Position numbers and translations under genes: made by a program. DNA of 64,000 bases from Corynebacterium freneyi. GTDB lineage: Bacteria; Actinomycetota; Actinomycetes; Mycobacteriales; Mycobacteriaceae. Every line of letters begins with the position of its first letter. The first letter of the stretch is position 1. Positions 35,862-47,150 of the stretch are shown here, in pieces. The notes below the pieces were generated by a model. It had not been told where the DNA came from, did not search any database, and was given only the letters and a program-made list of their open reading frames with translations. The stretch is from NCBI RefSeq assembly GCF_030408835.1, contig NZ_CP047357.1, forward strand, positions 2,728,001 to 2,792,000. The letters are read 5' to 3'.

Positions 35862-37865
35862 TTGCCGACTCGTAGTCGCATCAATTCCACCGCGATCGGC
35901 CGTCGCCCCTTCCTGGCGGGACTGGCGGCGACCACCGCCGCCGCGTCCACCGTGGCCATCGCGAATTCCGACGTCGCGGGCTCCGGCCTGCGCCTGCTGG
36001 AGACCCCGGCCCCCGGCCCCGTCGACGTGCACCTGGCCACCCAAGCACTGTCCGACGCCGCCGCCGTCGTCGTCGACGACGCCGCCCTGGCCACCCGGGG
36101 CCTGATCGAGGCCCTGCACCCCAACCGTGGCCTGGTCAAGGAACTGCGCCACGACCGCGAATTCTCCATGTTCGCCCTGACCTGGCGCGACGCCCCCGAG
36201 GTGACCGCCTTCTTCCGCGCCGAACGTCCGGACGGCACCTGGTCCGAGTGGTACGCCGCCGACGCGCAGAACGCCCCCGGCAACGAGGGCAACGGCCTGC
36301 TGGGCACCGAACCGGTGTACGTCGGCCGCACCACCGCCGTACAGGTGTCCACCATCGGGCTCAACGTGTTCGGGGAGAACCTCGACGACCTCATCGACGT
36401 CGTCAAGCGCGCCGGCGCCGGCGACTTCACCGGCCTGGCCGACCTTCTCGGCCCCGTTGCACTGCACGACGTGCAGGGCGTGTTCATCGACGGCGGCGTC
36501 ACCCCCGACGGCATCGACCCCATCGCCGACGACTCCGACGTCACCGGCATGCCGCGCGTGATCACCCGCGCCGGCTGGGGCGCCGACGACTCCAAGCGCC
36601 CCTCCGTCGTCTACGACGACGAATTCCGCGGAACCTGCGTCCACCACACCGCCGGCGCGAACAACTACTCGCAGGCCGAGGCCCCCGGCATCGTGCGGGG
36701 CATTCACAAGTACCACACCGTCACCCGCGGCTGGACCGACATCGGCTACAACGCGCTGGTCGACAAGTACGGCAACATCTACGAGGGCCGCTACGGCGGG
36801 CTGACCAAGAACGTGCAGGGCGCCCACGCCGGCGGCTTCAACTCCGGCACGTTCGGCATCTCGATGATGGGCGACTACTCCACCGTCCATCCGACCACCG
36901 CCATGATCAACTCCGTCGGCACCATGATCGGCTGGCGCATGAAGGTCGGCGGCGTCAAGCCGATCGGCAAGACCACCTTCACCGCCGGCGGCCACTCGAC
37001 CTCCAACTGGTCGCGGGGCCAGCAGGTGACGCTGAACAACATCTTCGCCCACCGCGAGGTCGCCTACACCACCTGCCCGGGCAACTCCGGCTACGCGCAG
37101 ATGGACCGCATCCGCCAGATCGCGCAGGCGAAGTTCGACGGCCTGTCGGGCGGCGTCATCGCCAACGAGCGCCCCGAGGGGGCCACCGACATCCGCGCCG
37201 ACCTGCCCAACGGCGGCGACACCATCGGCGGCGACAACTCCAGCCTCGGATCGCTCATCGACGGTCTGGACCTGCCGCCTGAGGCCGCCGCGGCCATTCC
37301 GGCCCTGCAGGCGATGGCCGAGGGCGAGCAGGTGGACACCTTCTCCGGCGGCCGCAGCATCCTCGCGGCGTCGCTGGGCCTGGCCGGCGCGCCCGGCCTG
37401 GGCAACGACGCCGAGTCGGTGCTCGGCGCGGTCGGCCGCAACGCCGATCAGGGCCCGGCGCTGGCGGACATCCCCGTGCAGGTCGAGCCGACGACGACGA
37501 TCGACGGCGACGACGAGTTCGCCGTGGAGTGGCGGGCGGTCACCGACGGGTACGGCGACGTCCTCGGCCAGCCGCTGACGGGCGTGCAGCAGGGCGCGAC
37601 GGTGCCGAACGACACCGGCGTCGCCGACCCGGTGCGCTACGTGAAGTTCGAGCGCGGCATCATCGTCGCCTCCAACGCCACCGGCGTCCACGCGATCTGG
37701 GAGGAGATCGCCGAGGCGTGGGCGAAGCAGGGCTTCGAGATCGGCCGTCTCGGCGCGCCGACGACCACGCAGGCCCCGAACTGGGGCGCCGACCGCGCCG
37801 ATTTCCAGGGCGGCAGCGTCACCCGCGACGGCATCACCCGTGCCGTCAACGTCGCCCTGGCGTAG
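35862..37865 (+). CDS. Exported PGRP-type N-acetylmuramoyl-L-alanine amidase, Tat signal
   Basis: A 667-residue exported protein related to Rv3811. The N-terminus has a twin-arginine signal (GRRPFLAGLAATTAAASTVA). A beta-rich region (about 75-200, with FSMFALTWRDAPEVTAFFRAERPDGTWSEWY) precedes the PGRP/amidase-2 domain at about 240-420: TCVHHTAGANNYS, GYNALVDKYGNIYEGRYGG, FAHREVAYTTCPGN, supplying the expected zinc His, His and Cys. The C-terminal 120 residues form a diverged LGFP-type module. Start is TTG with GGAG seven bases upstream. It cuts between MurNAc and L-Ala in peptidoglycan if active. It has a close paralogue at 39508; a strong terminator follows. Confidence 0.88.
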   Translation: MPTRSRINSTAIGRRPFLAGLAATTAAASTVAIANSDVAGSGLRLLETPAPGPVDVHLATQALSDAAAVVVDDAALATRGLIEALHPNRGLVKELRHDREFSMFALTWRDAPEVTAFFRAERPDGTWSEWYAADAQNAPGNEGNGLLGTEPVYVGRTTAVQVSTIGLNVFGENLDDLIDVVKRAGAGDFTGLADLLGPVALHDVQGVFIDGGVTPDGIDPIADDSDVTGMPRVITRAGWGADDSKRPSVVYDDEFRGTCVHHTAGANNYSQAEAPGIVRGIHKYHTVTRGWTDIGYNALVDKYGNIYEGRYGGLTKNVQGAHAGGFNSGTFGISMMGDYSTVHPTTAMINSVGTMIGWRMKVGGVKPIGKTTFTAGGHSTSNWSRGQQVTLNNIFAHREVAYTTCPGNSGYAQMDRIRQIAQAKFDGLSGGVIANERPEGATDIRADLPNGGDTIGGDNSSLGSLIDGLDLPPEAAAAIPALQAMAEGEQVDTFSGGRSILAASLGLAGAPGLGNDAESVLGAVGRNADQGPALADIPVQVEPTTTIDGDDEFAVEWRAVTDGYGDVLGQPLTGVQQGATVPNDTGVADPVRYVKFERGIIVASNATGVHAIWEEIAEAWAKQGFEIGRLGAPTTTQAPNWGADRADFQGGSVTRDGITRAVNVALA

Positions 37866-37880
37866 CCGACGGGAGACGAT

Positions 37881-37935
37881 GAAGGAGCTTTACGACGGCT
37901 CGGCGTGGAGGCCGGGACGTCGTAAAGCTCCTTTT
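37881..37935. terminator. Terminator built from an inverted pair of dispersed words
   Basis: AAGGAGCTTTACGACG pairs perfectly with CGTCGTAAAGCTCCTT, then TT and C. Both arms are full copies of the 11-base word (37887-37897 and, inverted, 37918-37928). It serves the amidase gene and, on the other strand, glf. Confidence 0.9.
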
Positions 37936-38000
37936 CGTTCGGCACGAGCCGGGGCCGAAGCCCCGTGCCCGCAGGCACGCCGAGCGCGGGGAAACCAGGC

Positions 38001-39507
<1,507 letters not shown>

Positions 39508-41838
39508 TTGTTGAACCGACGACGAATCAGCGCCCACTCAGGTGCGCGGAAGCCGCTGATCTTCAGCGTCGTGTCCGCGCTCATCGCCGCGCCGCTGGTC
39601 GCCCTCGGCGGCACCGCGGCCATCGAACTCATCGAGGACAACGGCCGCGGGCCGGTCGACGTCCTCGTCGACAAGGTCGCCCTGTCCACGGGCTCGTCCG
39701 TGCTCGTGGAAGACGCGGCCATCGCCACCCAGTCCGTCGCCGACGAGCTGCACCCCAACCGCGGCGTCGTCAAGGAACTGCGCCGCGACGAGGAATTCTC
39801 CATGTTCGCGCTGACCTGGACCGGCTCGGCGGACGTGGCCAGCTACTTCCGCGCACTGCGTCCCGACGGCACGTGGTCGGAGTGGTACAGCGCCGAACCG
39901 CACTACCCCGCCGAGGGCCAGGGCAACGGTCTCAACGGCACCGAGCTCGTCTTCGTCGAGCCGACCACCGCCGTGCAGATCTCCACCCACGGCCTCAACG
40001 TCTTCGGCCCCGGCTCCGGCGTGACCGTCGACGACATCGAGGGCTCCTCCGATCTCACCGACGAGGAGCGCAGCCGTCTCGAGGACTACCTCGGCGCGGG
40101 CAGCTCCGGCGGCGGTGATGCCGACACCGGCGACGTGACCGGCAGCTCCGAAGACCGGGGCGCCGCAGCGACCGACGCGGCCACCGGTTCAACCGAGGGC
40201 GCCAACGGCATCACCGTCAACGACCTGCCGGCCTGGCGCGACATCGAAGCCGTCAACGACGAGGTGCCGCTCGACGACGTCGAGGCGGTCTTCATCGACG
40301 GCAACGTCCAGGAGGGCGACGGCATCGACCCGATCGTCGACGCGAAGAACCTGACCGGCATGCCGCGCGTGATCACCCGAGCGGGCTGGGGCGCGAACGA
40401 GAACAGCCGCTGCCGCAACGCAACCTACGACGATTCGATGAAGGCGACGACGGTCCACCACACCGCCGGCTCGAACAACTACAGCGAGGCGCAGGCCGCC
40501 GGCATCGTCCGCGGCGTGTACCACTACCACGCCCAGACGCTGGGCTGGTGCGACGTGGGTTACAACGCGATGGTCGACAAGTACGGCAACATCTACGAGG
40601 GCCGTTACGGCGGCCTGGACAAGAACGTCCAGGGCGCCCATGCGGGCGGCTTCAACAAGAACACCTGGGGCATTTCGATGCTGGGCGACTACTCGTCCGT
40701 CCAGCCGACCCAGGCGATGATCAACTCCGTGGGCAACATGCTCGGCTGGCGCCACAAGGTCGCCGGCGTGGACCCGAAGGGCACCACGACGCTGACCTCC
40801 GCGGGTTCGCACTACGCCAAGTACCCGTACGGCACCCAGGTGAAGCTGCCGAACATCTTCGCCCACCGCGACGTCGGCAACACGACGTGCCCGGGCAACG
40901 CCGGCTACGCGCAGATGGACAACATCCGCTCCATCGCGGACAAGAAGTACAAGTCCCTGAACAGGGGCAACATCGTCAACGAGGCGCCCAGCGGCGGCAC
41001 CGACATCACCATCGCCGGTACGGACACCGGCACCGGCAACACCGACGACGGAACGACCGAGGGCAACCGACCCGGCACGGGCGAGGGCACGGACAACACC
41101 GGCGGCGCCACCACCGGCGGAAACGGCACCGGCACCGGTACGGGCACTGGCACGGGCAACACCGGCGGTGGCGCCACCGACGACGGAACGATCGGCGGAA
41201 ACGGCACCGGCACCGGTACGGGCACCGAAGGCTCGGGCTCGTCCGGCGGCAGCGGCACGGGCACGGGCACCGACGACTCCGGCTCCGTGTCGGAAGACGA
41301 CGCCCTGACCGTCATTTCGGGCGCCCGCTCCATCCTGGCCGCGGCGTTCGGTGTCCTGGGCACGCCGGGCCTGGGCGAGACGTCCGACGCCATCTTCGCG
41401 GCCGTCGGAAAGTCCGTCGAGGAGGGCCCGTCCATCGACGACATTCCGGTTCTGGTGGAGAAGATCCTGGAAATCGACGAGAAGAACGACCTCGCCGCGG
41501 AGTGGGCCAGCGTCGTCGAGCAGTTCGGCGATGTCCTGGGCCCGGCGCAGTCCGGCGTCCAGAACGGTGCGACGGTCGCGAATCCGCAGGGCCGCGCCGA
41601 CACGCTTCGCTACGTGAAGTTCGAAAACGGCATCATCACCGATTCGCACTCCACCGGCTCGGTGGCGCTGTGGGGCGAAATCGCAGACGCCTGGGCCAAG
41701 CAGGGCTTCGAGGTCGGAGACCTGGGCGCCCCGACGTCGACGCAGACGATCGAGGACGGCGTCGAGAAGGCCGAGTTCCAGGGCGGAACGATCACCTTCG
41801 ACCCGGCGACCGGCAAGGTCTCGGTCGACCTGAAGTAA
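39508..41838 (+). CDS. Exported PGRP-type amidase with Gly/Thr spacer and LGFP module
   Basis: A 776-residue paralogue of the gene at 35862. A Sec signal or anchor (ARKPLIFSVVSALIAAPLVALGG) replaces the Tat signal. The same beta-rich region (EFSMFALTWTGSADVASYFRALRPDG) and PGRP domain follow (TVHHTAGSNNYS about residue 316; FAHRDVGNTTCPGN about 459). It differs by a longer acidic insert before the catalytic domain and by about 85 residues of Gly/Thr/Asn repeats (about 507-594; nucleotide repeats at 41030-41290), a flexible spacer that could reach through the wall. It ends in the diverged LGFP module. Start TTG at 39508 with GGAG seven bases upstream. Confidence 0.88.
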   Translation: MLNRRRISAHSGARKPLIFSVVSALIAAPLVALGGTAAIELIEDNGRGPVDVLVDKVALSTGSSVLVEDAAIATQSVADELHPNRGVVKELRRDEEFSMFALTWTGSADVASYFRALRPDGTWSEWYSAEPHYPAEGQGNGLNGTELVFVEPTTAVQISTHGLNVFGPGSGVTVDDIEGSSDLTDEERSRLEDYLGAGSSGGGDADTGDVTGSSEDRGAAATDAATGSTEGANGITVNDLPAWRDIEAVNDEVPLDDVEAVFIDGNVQEGDGIDPIVDAKNLTGMPRVITRAGWGANENSRCRNATYDDSMKATTVHHTAGSNNYSEAQAAGIVRGVYHYHAQTLGWCDVGYNAMVDKYGNIYEGRYGGLDKNVQGAHAGGFNKNTWGISMLGDYSSVQPTQAMINSVGNMLGWRHKVAGVDPKGTTTLTSAGSHYAKYPYGTQVKLPNIFAHRDVGNTTCPGNAGYAQMDNIRSIADKKYKSLNRGNIVNEAPSGGTDITIAGTDTGTGNTDDGTTEGNRPGTGEGTDNTGGATTGGNGTGTGTGTGTGNTGGGATDDGTIGGNGTGTGTGTEGSGSSGGSGTGTGTDDSGSVSEDDALTVISGARSILAAAFGVLGTPGLGETSDAIFAAVGKSVEEGPSIDDIPVLVEKILEIDEKNDLAAEWASVVEQFGDVLGPAQSGVQNGATVANPQGRADTLRYVKFENGIITDSHSTGSVALWGEIADAWAKQGFEVGDLGAPTSTQTIEDGVEKAEFQGGTITFDPATGKVSVDLK

Positions 41839-41885
41839 GCGTTGGCCGGGTGGCGCCCGCCGCATGGCGTGCGCACCCGGCTTCC

Positions 41886-41907
41886 GCGCCCGCCGCATGG
41901 CGGGCGC
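41886..41907. terminator. Hairpin terminator between convergent genes
   Basis: GCGCCCGCC and GGCGGGCGC form a perfect nine-base stem around GCAT. A partial direct copy of the left half lies about 33 bases before it. A T-rich stretch follows on the plus strand. Confidence 0.7.
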
Positions 41908-41931
41908 TTCAGTGCTTTTCGACGCCGGCGA

Positions 41932-42831
41932 CTAGAACCAGCGCTCGAGCACCCGCGCGACGCCGTCGTCGTCGTTTGTGGCGGTGACCTCGTCGGCGGC
42001 CCGTTGCACCTCGGGCACCGAGTTGCCCATGGCGACGCCCAGGCCGGCCCAACGGATCATTTCGATGTCGTTGGGCATGTCGCCGAAGCACACCACGTCG
42101 GAAGCGCCCGCGCCGACGAGCCCGGCGAGTTCCTCCAGCCCGGCGCGTTTGGTCACGCCCGGCGCCGACACCTCGATGAGCCCCTCGGGCATGGAGTAGG
42201 TGACGTGCGCCAGGTCGGCGGGAATATGCGGCGCGATGATGGAATGCAGCTCCGCACTGGCCATCCCCGGGTTGCTGAGCAGCATTTTCGTGGCGGGCTC
42301 GGACATCATCTCGGTTTCCCCGCAAATGCCGTGCTCGGTCGACTCCCACGCGTGGGCGTAGGCGGGCCCGACCACGAACAATTCGTCCGATGGGTCGAGG
42401 GCGGAACGCCCGGCGCGCTCGACGGCGACGCCGACGGGCCCGATGTCGGCCATCGCGGATCGCGCGATGGCGACCACCTCGGCCTGCACCTCCGGCGCAA
42501 GGCTGTGGTCGGCGAGCACGACGTCGCGCCCGGAGTCGTACAGCACCGCCCCGTTGCCGCAGACGCACACGGGCCGCACCGGCAGTTGTTCCAGCACGGG
42601 CTGCAGCCAACGGGCCGGTCGCCCGGTGGCCAGCGTCAGCGGCACGCCGCGGCGGATCATGCGGCCGATGGCCCGCTTCAGGCGCGGCGACACGCGATCC
42701 CGTGAATCGAGCAGGGTGCCGTCGATGTCGGAGGCGACCAGCAACGGCGGCAGCTCCCCCGTGCCGTACGACCGCCCCTCTCCCCCTGCAGCGGCGGCCG
42801 CGTCGGAGCCACGGGGAACCTCGGTGGTCAC
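41932..42831 (-). CDS. HAD-superfamily phosphatase, Cof type
   Basis: A 299-residue cytoplasmic hydrolase. Motif I is LLVASDIDGTLLDS with the nucleophile and general-acid Asp; LTLATGRPARWLQPVL is motif II; KRAGLEELAGLVGA and VVCFGDMPNDIEMIRWAGLGVAMGNS give motifs III and IV. The cap domain lies between. Such enzymes dephosphorylate sugar phosphates or cofactors; the substrate is not visible. It starts six bases after the plsC stop, so they are co-transcribed. In M. tuberculosis the counterpart near serS is Rv3813c. Confidence 0.87.
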   Translation of the reverse strand: MTTEVPRGSDAAAAAGGEGRSYGTGELPPLLVASDIDGTLLDSRDRVSPRLKRAIGRMIRRGVPLTLATGRPARWLQPVLEQLPVRPVCVCGNGAVLYDSGRDVVLADHSLAPEVQAEVVAIARSAMADIGPVGVAVERAGRSALDPSDELFVVGPAYAHAWESTEHGICGETEMMSEPATKMLLSNPGMASAELHSIIAPHIPADLAHVTYSMPEGLIEVSAPGVTKRAGLEELAGLVGAGASDVVCFGDMPNDIEMIRWAGLGVAMGNSVPEVQRAADEVTATNDDDGVARVLERWF

Positions 42832-42837
42832 GTCGGG

Positions 42838-43761
42838 TCAGCGCTCCCGGGGTTCGGGGGCGGTGCCGTCGCCCGCATCGCCGTCGCCGCCGGGCCGCTT
42901 GCCTTCCCGGGCGAGCTTCGCGTCGCGCTTGGCGATGCGCTCCAGCCGCTCCTTCTCGTCCATCTCGTCGGCCTCCTCCAGCGTCGGCGCGGAACCGCCG
43001 AGCGAGGCGGGCAACCAGTAGGCGCCGGGCTCGTCCCCGTACCGCTCGATGTAATCGGCCCGCAGGGCGGCCAACTGTTCGGCCATGGCGTCGTGAAGCC
43101 TCGCGGTGTCCGCGGCGGCATCGCCCGTAGTGCGGATCGGCTCGCCGACGCGAATCCAGATGGGAACGTTGACGCGGCCGAGGTTCTTCTTGCGACCCTT
43201 GGTCCACACCCGCTGCGAACCGAAGATCGTCACCGGGACCAAAGGCACCTCGGCCTCGTCCGCCAGGCGTGCGGCACCGGTCTTGAACTCCTTGATTTCG
43301 AAGGACCGCGAGATCGTGGCCTCCGGGAAAATGCCCACCAGGGCACCGGCGCGCAGTCGGCGCACCGCCTCCTCGTAGGCGCCGCGACCGGCGAGACGGT
43401 CGACCTCGATGTGCTTCATCGCGCGCATCAGGGGGCCGGCGTACTTGTTGTCGAAGATCTCCTTCTTCGCCATGAAGCGGATCAGGCGGCGGCCGTTGAG
43501 GAACGCCGGGATCCCCGCGTAGACGAAGTCGAAGTACCCGGTGTGATTCACCGCGACCATCGCGCCGCCGTCGACGGGCATGTGCTCCGCGCCGTCGACG
43601 GTGATGTCCAGGCCCTGGAAGCGCATGTAGGCGATGGCGACGGGCAGGGTGATCCGCCCGTAGAGCACCTCCTTCGCCTCATCGGTCAGTGGGGCCGGCC
43701 GGAAGGACTTCGGGACGGCGAATCCCCGGATCTTCGTGTAGTTGAACGCGTCGAACGCCAT
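42838..43761 (-). CDS. 1-acylglycerol-3-phosphate acyltransferase (PlsC family)
   Basis: A 307-residue acyltransferase. The catalytic motif is VNHTGYFDFVYAG (HxxxxD, about residue 72), and GIFPEATISRSFEIKEFKTGAARLA is the substrate motif (FPEGT-like, with Ala for Gly). It adds an acyl chain to lysophosphatidate or a related acceptor. The C-terminal tail (after about 255) is charged and low in complexity (DEKERLERIAKRDAKLAREGKRPGG). It is three bases after serS, and the HAD gene follows, giving serS-plsC-HAD in one operon, as in Rv3814c-Rv3816c-like clusters. Confidence 0.88.
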   Translation of the reverse strand: MAFDAFNYTKIRGFAVPKSFRPAPLTDEAKEVLYGRITLPVAIAYMRFQGLDITVDGAEHMPVDGGAMVAVNHTGYFDFVYAGIPAFLNGRRLIRFMAKKEIFDNKYAGPLMRAMKHIEVDRLAGRGAYEEAVRRLRAGALVGIFPEATISRSFEIKEFKTGAARLADEAEVPLVPVTIFGSQRVWTKGRKKNLGRVNVPIWIRVGEPIRTTGDAAADTARLHDAMAEQLAALRADYIERYGDEPGAYWLPASLGGSAPTLEEADEMDEKERLERIAKRDAKLAREGKRPGGDGDAGDGTAPEPRER

Positions 43762-43764
43762 TCG

Positions 43765-45042
43765 TCAGCCCTTCTTCTTCGGGTTGGCCACCGGCTCGAG
43801 GACGTCGCGGCCGACGAACGGGCGCAGCGCCTCGGGCACGACGACGGATCCGTCGGCGCGCTGGTTGTTCTCCAGGATGGCCACGAGCCAGCGGGTGGTG
43901 GCCAGCGTGCCGTTGAGGGTGGCGCAGAACTGGGTGCCGCCGTTGTCGTCGCGGTAGCGGGTCTTCAGGCGCCGGGCCTGGAAGGTGGTGCAGTTCGACG
44001 TCGACGTCAGCTCGCGGTAGGTGTTCTGCGTCGGCACCCACGCCTCGGTGTCGTACTTGCGGGCGGCCGACGAGCCGAGATCGCCGCCGGCGACGTCGAT
44101 GATGCGGTAGGGCACCTCGACGGCGGCGAGCATGTCGCGCTCCATGTCCAGCAGCTTCCGGTGCTCGGCCTCGGCGTCCTCCGGCTTGCAGTAGGAGAAC
44201 ATCTCCACCTTGTCGAACTGGTGGACTCGGAGGATCCCGCGGGTGTCCTTGCCGTAGGACCCGGCTTCGCGACGGAAGCAGGACGACCAACCGGCGTAGC
44301 GGATGGGGCCGTCGGACAGGTCGATGATCTCGTCGGCGTGGTAACCGGCGAGGGCGACCTCGGAGGTGCCAACCAGGTAAAGGTCGTCCTCTTCGAGGCG
44401 GTAGACCTCGTCGGCGTGCGCGCCGAGGAAGCCGGTGCCGGCCATGGTTTCGGGGCGGACGAGCACGGGCGGGATCATCAGCTGGAAGCCGTGCTCGGTG
44501 GCCTTCTGGGCCGCCAGGTTGAGCAGGCCGAGCTGCAGCATCGCGCCGGCGCCGGTGAGGAAGTAGAAGCGGGAGCCGGACACCTTCGCGCCGCGCTCCA
44601 TGTCGATCAGTCCGAGCGATTCGCCGAGGTCGAGGTGGTCCTTCGGCTCGAAGTCGAACTCGGGGACCTCGCCGACGTGCTCGAGGACGATGTAGTCGTC
44701 TTCGCCGCCCGCCGGGGCGCCGGCGACGATGTTGCCGAGCTTCATCTGCAGCTCGTGGACGGCGGCCTCGGCTTCGCGCTGCTCGTTTTCGGCGTCCTTG
44801 ACGCGGCCGGAGAACGCCTTGGCCTCCTCCAGCAGGGCGGGGCGCTCTTCCTTGGAGGCGGCGCCGATCTTCTTGCCGAATCCCTTGTGCTCGGCGCGCA
44901 GCGCGTCGGCGTTGGCGATGGCGTCGCGGCGGCGGGCGTCGGCGTCGAGCAGCTCGTCGACGAGGGCGGGGTCTTCGCCGCGGGTGCGCTGCGATTCGCG
45001 GACGACGTCGGGATTGTCGCGGAGGAATTTCAGATCGATCAC
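43765..45042 (-). CDS. serS: Seryl-tRNA synthetase
   Basis: A 425-residue class II synthetase charging tRNA-Ser. The N-terminal coiled-coil arm (about 30-105) is clear ([37 protein letters not shown]). Motif 2 is [30 protein letters not shown] and motif 3 is [23 protein letters not shown]. Start ATG at 45042. It leads the serS-plsC-HAD operon. Confidence 0.97.
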   Translation of the reverse strand: MIDLKFLRDNPDVVRESQRTRGEDPALVDELLDADARRRDAIANADALRAEHKGFGKKIGAASKEERPALLEEAKAFSGRVKDAENEQREAEAAVHELQMKLGNIVAGAPAGGEDDYIVLEHVGEVPEFDFEPKDHLDLGESLGLIDMERGAKVSGSRFYFLTGAGAMLQLGLLNLAAQKATEHGFQLMIPPVLVRPETMAGTGFLGAHADEVYRLEEDDLYLVGTSEVALAGYHADEIIDLSDGPIRYAGWSSCFRREAGSYGKDTRGILRVHQFDKVEMFSYCKPEDAEAEHRKLLDMERDMLAAVEVPYRIIDVAGGDLGSSAARKYDTEAWVPTQNTYRELTSTSNCTTFQARRLKTRYRDDNGGTQFCATLNGTLATTRWLVAILENNQRADGSVVVPEALRPFVGRDVLEPVANPKKKG

Positions 45043-45168
45043 GTGCCCAGGGTACCCGGAGGAGGTCGGCGTTCACCGGCAACCGGGGAAAGGCTGCTTT
45101 GCGACGGCCCCTCCCCCGTCTCCGGCCCCGTGCCCGGGGCGTGCCGGGGAGCCATCGGCCGACTGCGA

Positions 45169-45819
45169 TCAGGTCAGCGTCGTCAAGCCCTGCCAGACGA
45201 AGGAAACGCCCATCACGGCGAAAACGACGCCCGCCACCAGATCGATCCACGGTCCCGCCGACACCATGCGGCGCACCACCGGCTCCGTCGACACCGTGAC
45301 GGCGATCAGCCCGAACCACAGCACCGACGTGATCACCAGCGCCGCGATGTAGACCACCTGCACCCACCACGGCGCGCCGACCGGCATGAACTGCGACAGC
45401 ACCGCCGCGAAGAAAAGGACGATCTTCGGGTTGGACAGATTCGTCAGCAGTCCCTGTCGGTACGCCCCGCCGAGGCTGCCCAACGGCGCCACGCCGACCG
45501 CCGCCACGCCACCGGCCTGCACTTCGCGGATGCCGCGGACGCCCCCGACGAGCATCCGCACGCCCATGTACGCCAGGTACGCGCCACCGACCAGCTGGAT
45601 GCCGCCCATCAACGCCGGCTGCGACGCCAGCACCGCGGCCACGCCCACCACCGTCAGCGTCACCCACATCGTCGCCCCCGTGACGACGCCCGCCACCGCC
45701 GCCAACGCATGCTTGCGCGACCGCGTGGCCATCCGCAGGATCAGGAAAATGTCCGGCCCCGGCGACGTCATGCCCGCGACGTGGAGTCCCAGCATCGCCG
45801 TCAACGCAGCCCAGTTCAT
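45169..45819 (-). CDS. LysE/RhtB-family amino acid exporter
   Basis: A 216-residue membrane protein with about six segments. The N-terminal GMTSPGPDIFLILRMATRSRKHALAAVAGVVTG is the LysE/RhtB signature, and LTNLSNPKIVLFFAAVLSQF is the conserved middle. It exports amino acids or related small molecules; substrate unknown. I chose the ATG at 45819 because the signature begins directly after it; the longer frame upstream is low in complexity. A reverse dispersed word overlaps its last codons (45178-45188). Confidence 0.88.
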   Translation of the reverse strand: MNWAALTAMLGLHVAGMTSPGPDIFLILRMATRSRKHALAAVAGVVTGATMWVTLTVVGVAAVLASQPALMGGIQLVGGAYLAYMGVRMLVGGVRGIREVQAGGVAAVGVAPLGSLGGAYRQGLLTNLSNPKIVLFFAAVLSQFMPVGAPWWVQVVYIAALVITSVLWFGLIAVTVSTEPVVRRMVSAGPWIDLVAGVVFAVMGVSFVWQGLTTLT

Positions 45820-45975
45820 CGCGCGCGGCGTCCCGCGGCGACGCCGGCGACCGCACGGCAACGGCGGCCGGGGGCCCACGACACCCCGAAAGTGGGGGAC
45901 GGACGGGAAATCAGGGGCGAAACGAGCATGGCGGAGAGCATAGCGGTGCCTGCCCGGGTACCCGAGTGATGCACA

Positions 45976-47067
45976 ATGAAGGGGATGGCTGAGCGACGTA
46001 TCAAAAACGGCATGCGCGACGGGTGGGGCCTGCGGGTCACCTCCGTGGCGATGCTCGTCGGCGCCGGACTGACCGCCTGGTGGCAGAGCCCCTTCGACGC
46101 CCCCGAGCCGGAGTCGACCGGCGTGAAAAGCGACACCACGGTCGAGGACGTCGACGCGGCGGCGTTCACCAACGCCAACGTCGGCGACTGCCTCACCTGG
46201 GACATCGCCGACGACGGCACGGTGAGCAACTTCGTCGTCGTCGACTGCAAGCAGGAGCACCGCTTCGAAGTGGCCGGCCGCGTCGACCTGCGCAACGTCG
46301 AAGCGTGGATCGGCGATTTCGGCGACGACGCCCCCGAACCCGACCAGGACGCCCTCCTGCAGCTGCGCGACTGGGTCTGCCAGGATCCCGTCGTCGCGTA
46401 CATGGACGGCAAGCTCGACCCGTCGGGCCGATTCGTGCCCGCCCCGATCCTGCCGCCCAGCACGTCGTGGGCCGAGGGCGACCGCACCATGCTGTGCGGC
46501 CTGCAGCCCACCGCGCCGGACGGTTCGCCCACCCAGGTTTCGGGCCGGGTCAAGGAGGCCGATCAGGCCAACGTCGTCGACGTCGGCGAATGCGTCGCCC
46601 TCGACGATTCCGGCGGTCTGCTGCCCGTCGACTGCGCGGAGCCGCATCTGCTCGAGGCCGTCGGCGTGTTCGACCTGCGCGACACTTTCCCCGACCGCAC
46701 TCCCACCATCGAGGAGCAGAACGAGCACCTCAACGAGGCCTGCGTTGCCGCCGCCGAGGAGTACCTGGGCGGCGAGGAGGCCCTGTACCAGTCGACGTTG
46801 CTTCCGTTTTGGATGAGCATCGCCCCCGAGGCCTACGAGGCCGGCACGCATTCGGTGAACTGCTGGTTGATGAAGGACAACGGCCAGGACGGTTTCGCGT
46901 CGTTGGCGGGGTCGGCGAAGGGCGAGTTCACCATCAACGGGGAGCCGAAGGTCGACCCGCCGCCGCGCAATCCGCTGCGCGAGGAGGGCGATCCGCCGCA
47001 GCAGACCGCGCCGGGTGCGGGTGCGCCGACGGGCACCGTGGACGGGTCCGGGGCAACGGGATACTAG
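45976..47067 (+). CDS. Septum-formation-domain membrane protein (Rv3835-like)
   Basis: A 363-residue protein with one N-terminal membrane segment (about 20-37) and an external region holding two septum-formation modules (NVGDCLTWDIADDGTVSNFVVVDCKQEHRFEVAGRV and DVGECVALDDSGGLLPVDCAEPHLLEAVGVF), each with paired Cys and the C-x-EPH/EH motif. The tail is Pro/Gly-rich. Function is not established; family members are tied to cell division. ATGs at 45976 and 45985 are both possible; AAGGGG lies directly before the second, too close to help. Order serS-this-zincin-phosphatase-pheA equals Rv3834c-Rv3838c. Confidence 0.82.
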   Translation: MKGMAERRIKNGMRDGWGLRVTSVAMLVGAGLTAWWQSPFDAPEPESTGVKSDTTVEDVDAAAFTNANVGDCLTWDIADDGTVSNFVVVDCKQEHRFEVAGRVDLRNVEAWIGDFGDDAPEPDQDALLQLRDWVCQDPVVAYMDGKLDPSGRFVPAPILPPSTSWAEGDRTMLCGLQPTAPDGSPTQVSGRVKEADQANVVDVGECVALDDSGGLLPVDCAEPHLLEAVGVFDLRDTFPDRTPTIEEQNEHLNEACVAAAEEYLGGEEALYQSTLLPFWMSIAPEAYEAGTHSVNCWLMKDNGQDGFASLAGSAKGEFTINGEPKVDPPPRNPLREEGDPPQQTAPGAGAPTGTVDGSGATGY

Positions 47068-47150
47068 GCCGGTGCGGGGCGGGCCGGTCGTGCTTGACGA
47101 CGATCCGCGCGTGCCCCGGTCGGCCGATGGATCGCAGAAGAGGTGACACC

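Noticed and set aside
41030..41290. Short tandem nucleotide repeats, considered as a CRISPR or VNTR
   Set aside because: They encode the Gly/Thr spacer of the amidase in frame; no spacers of uniform length and no cas genes.
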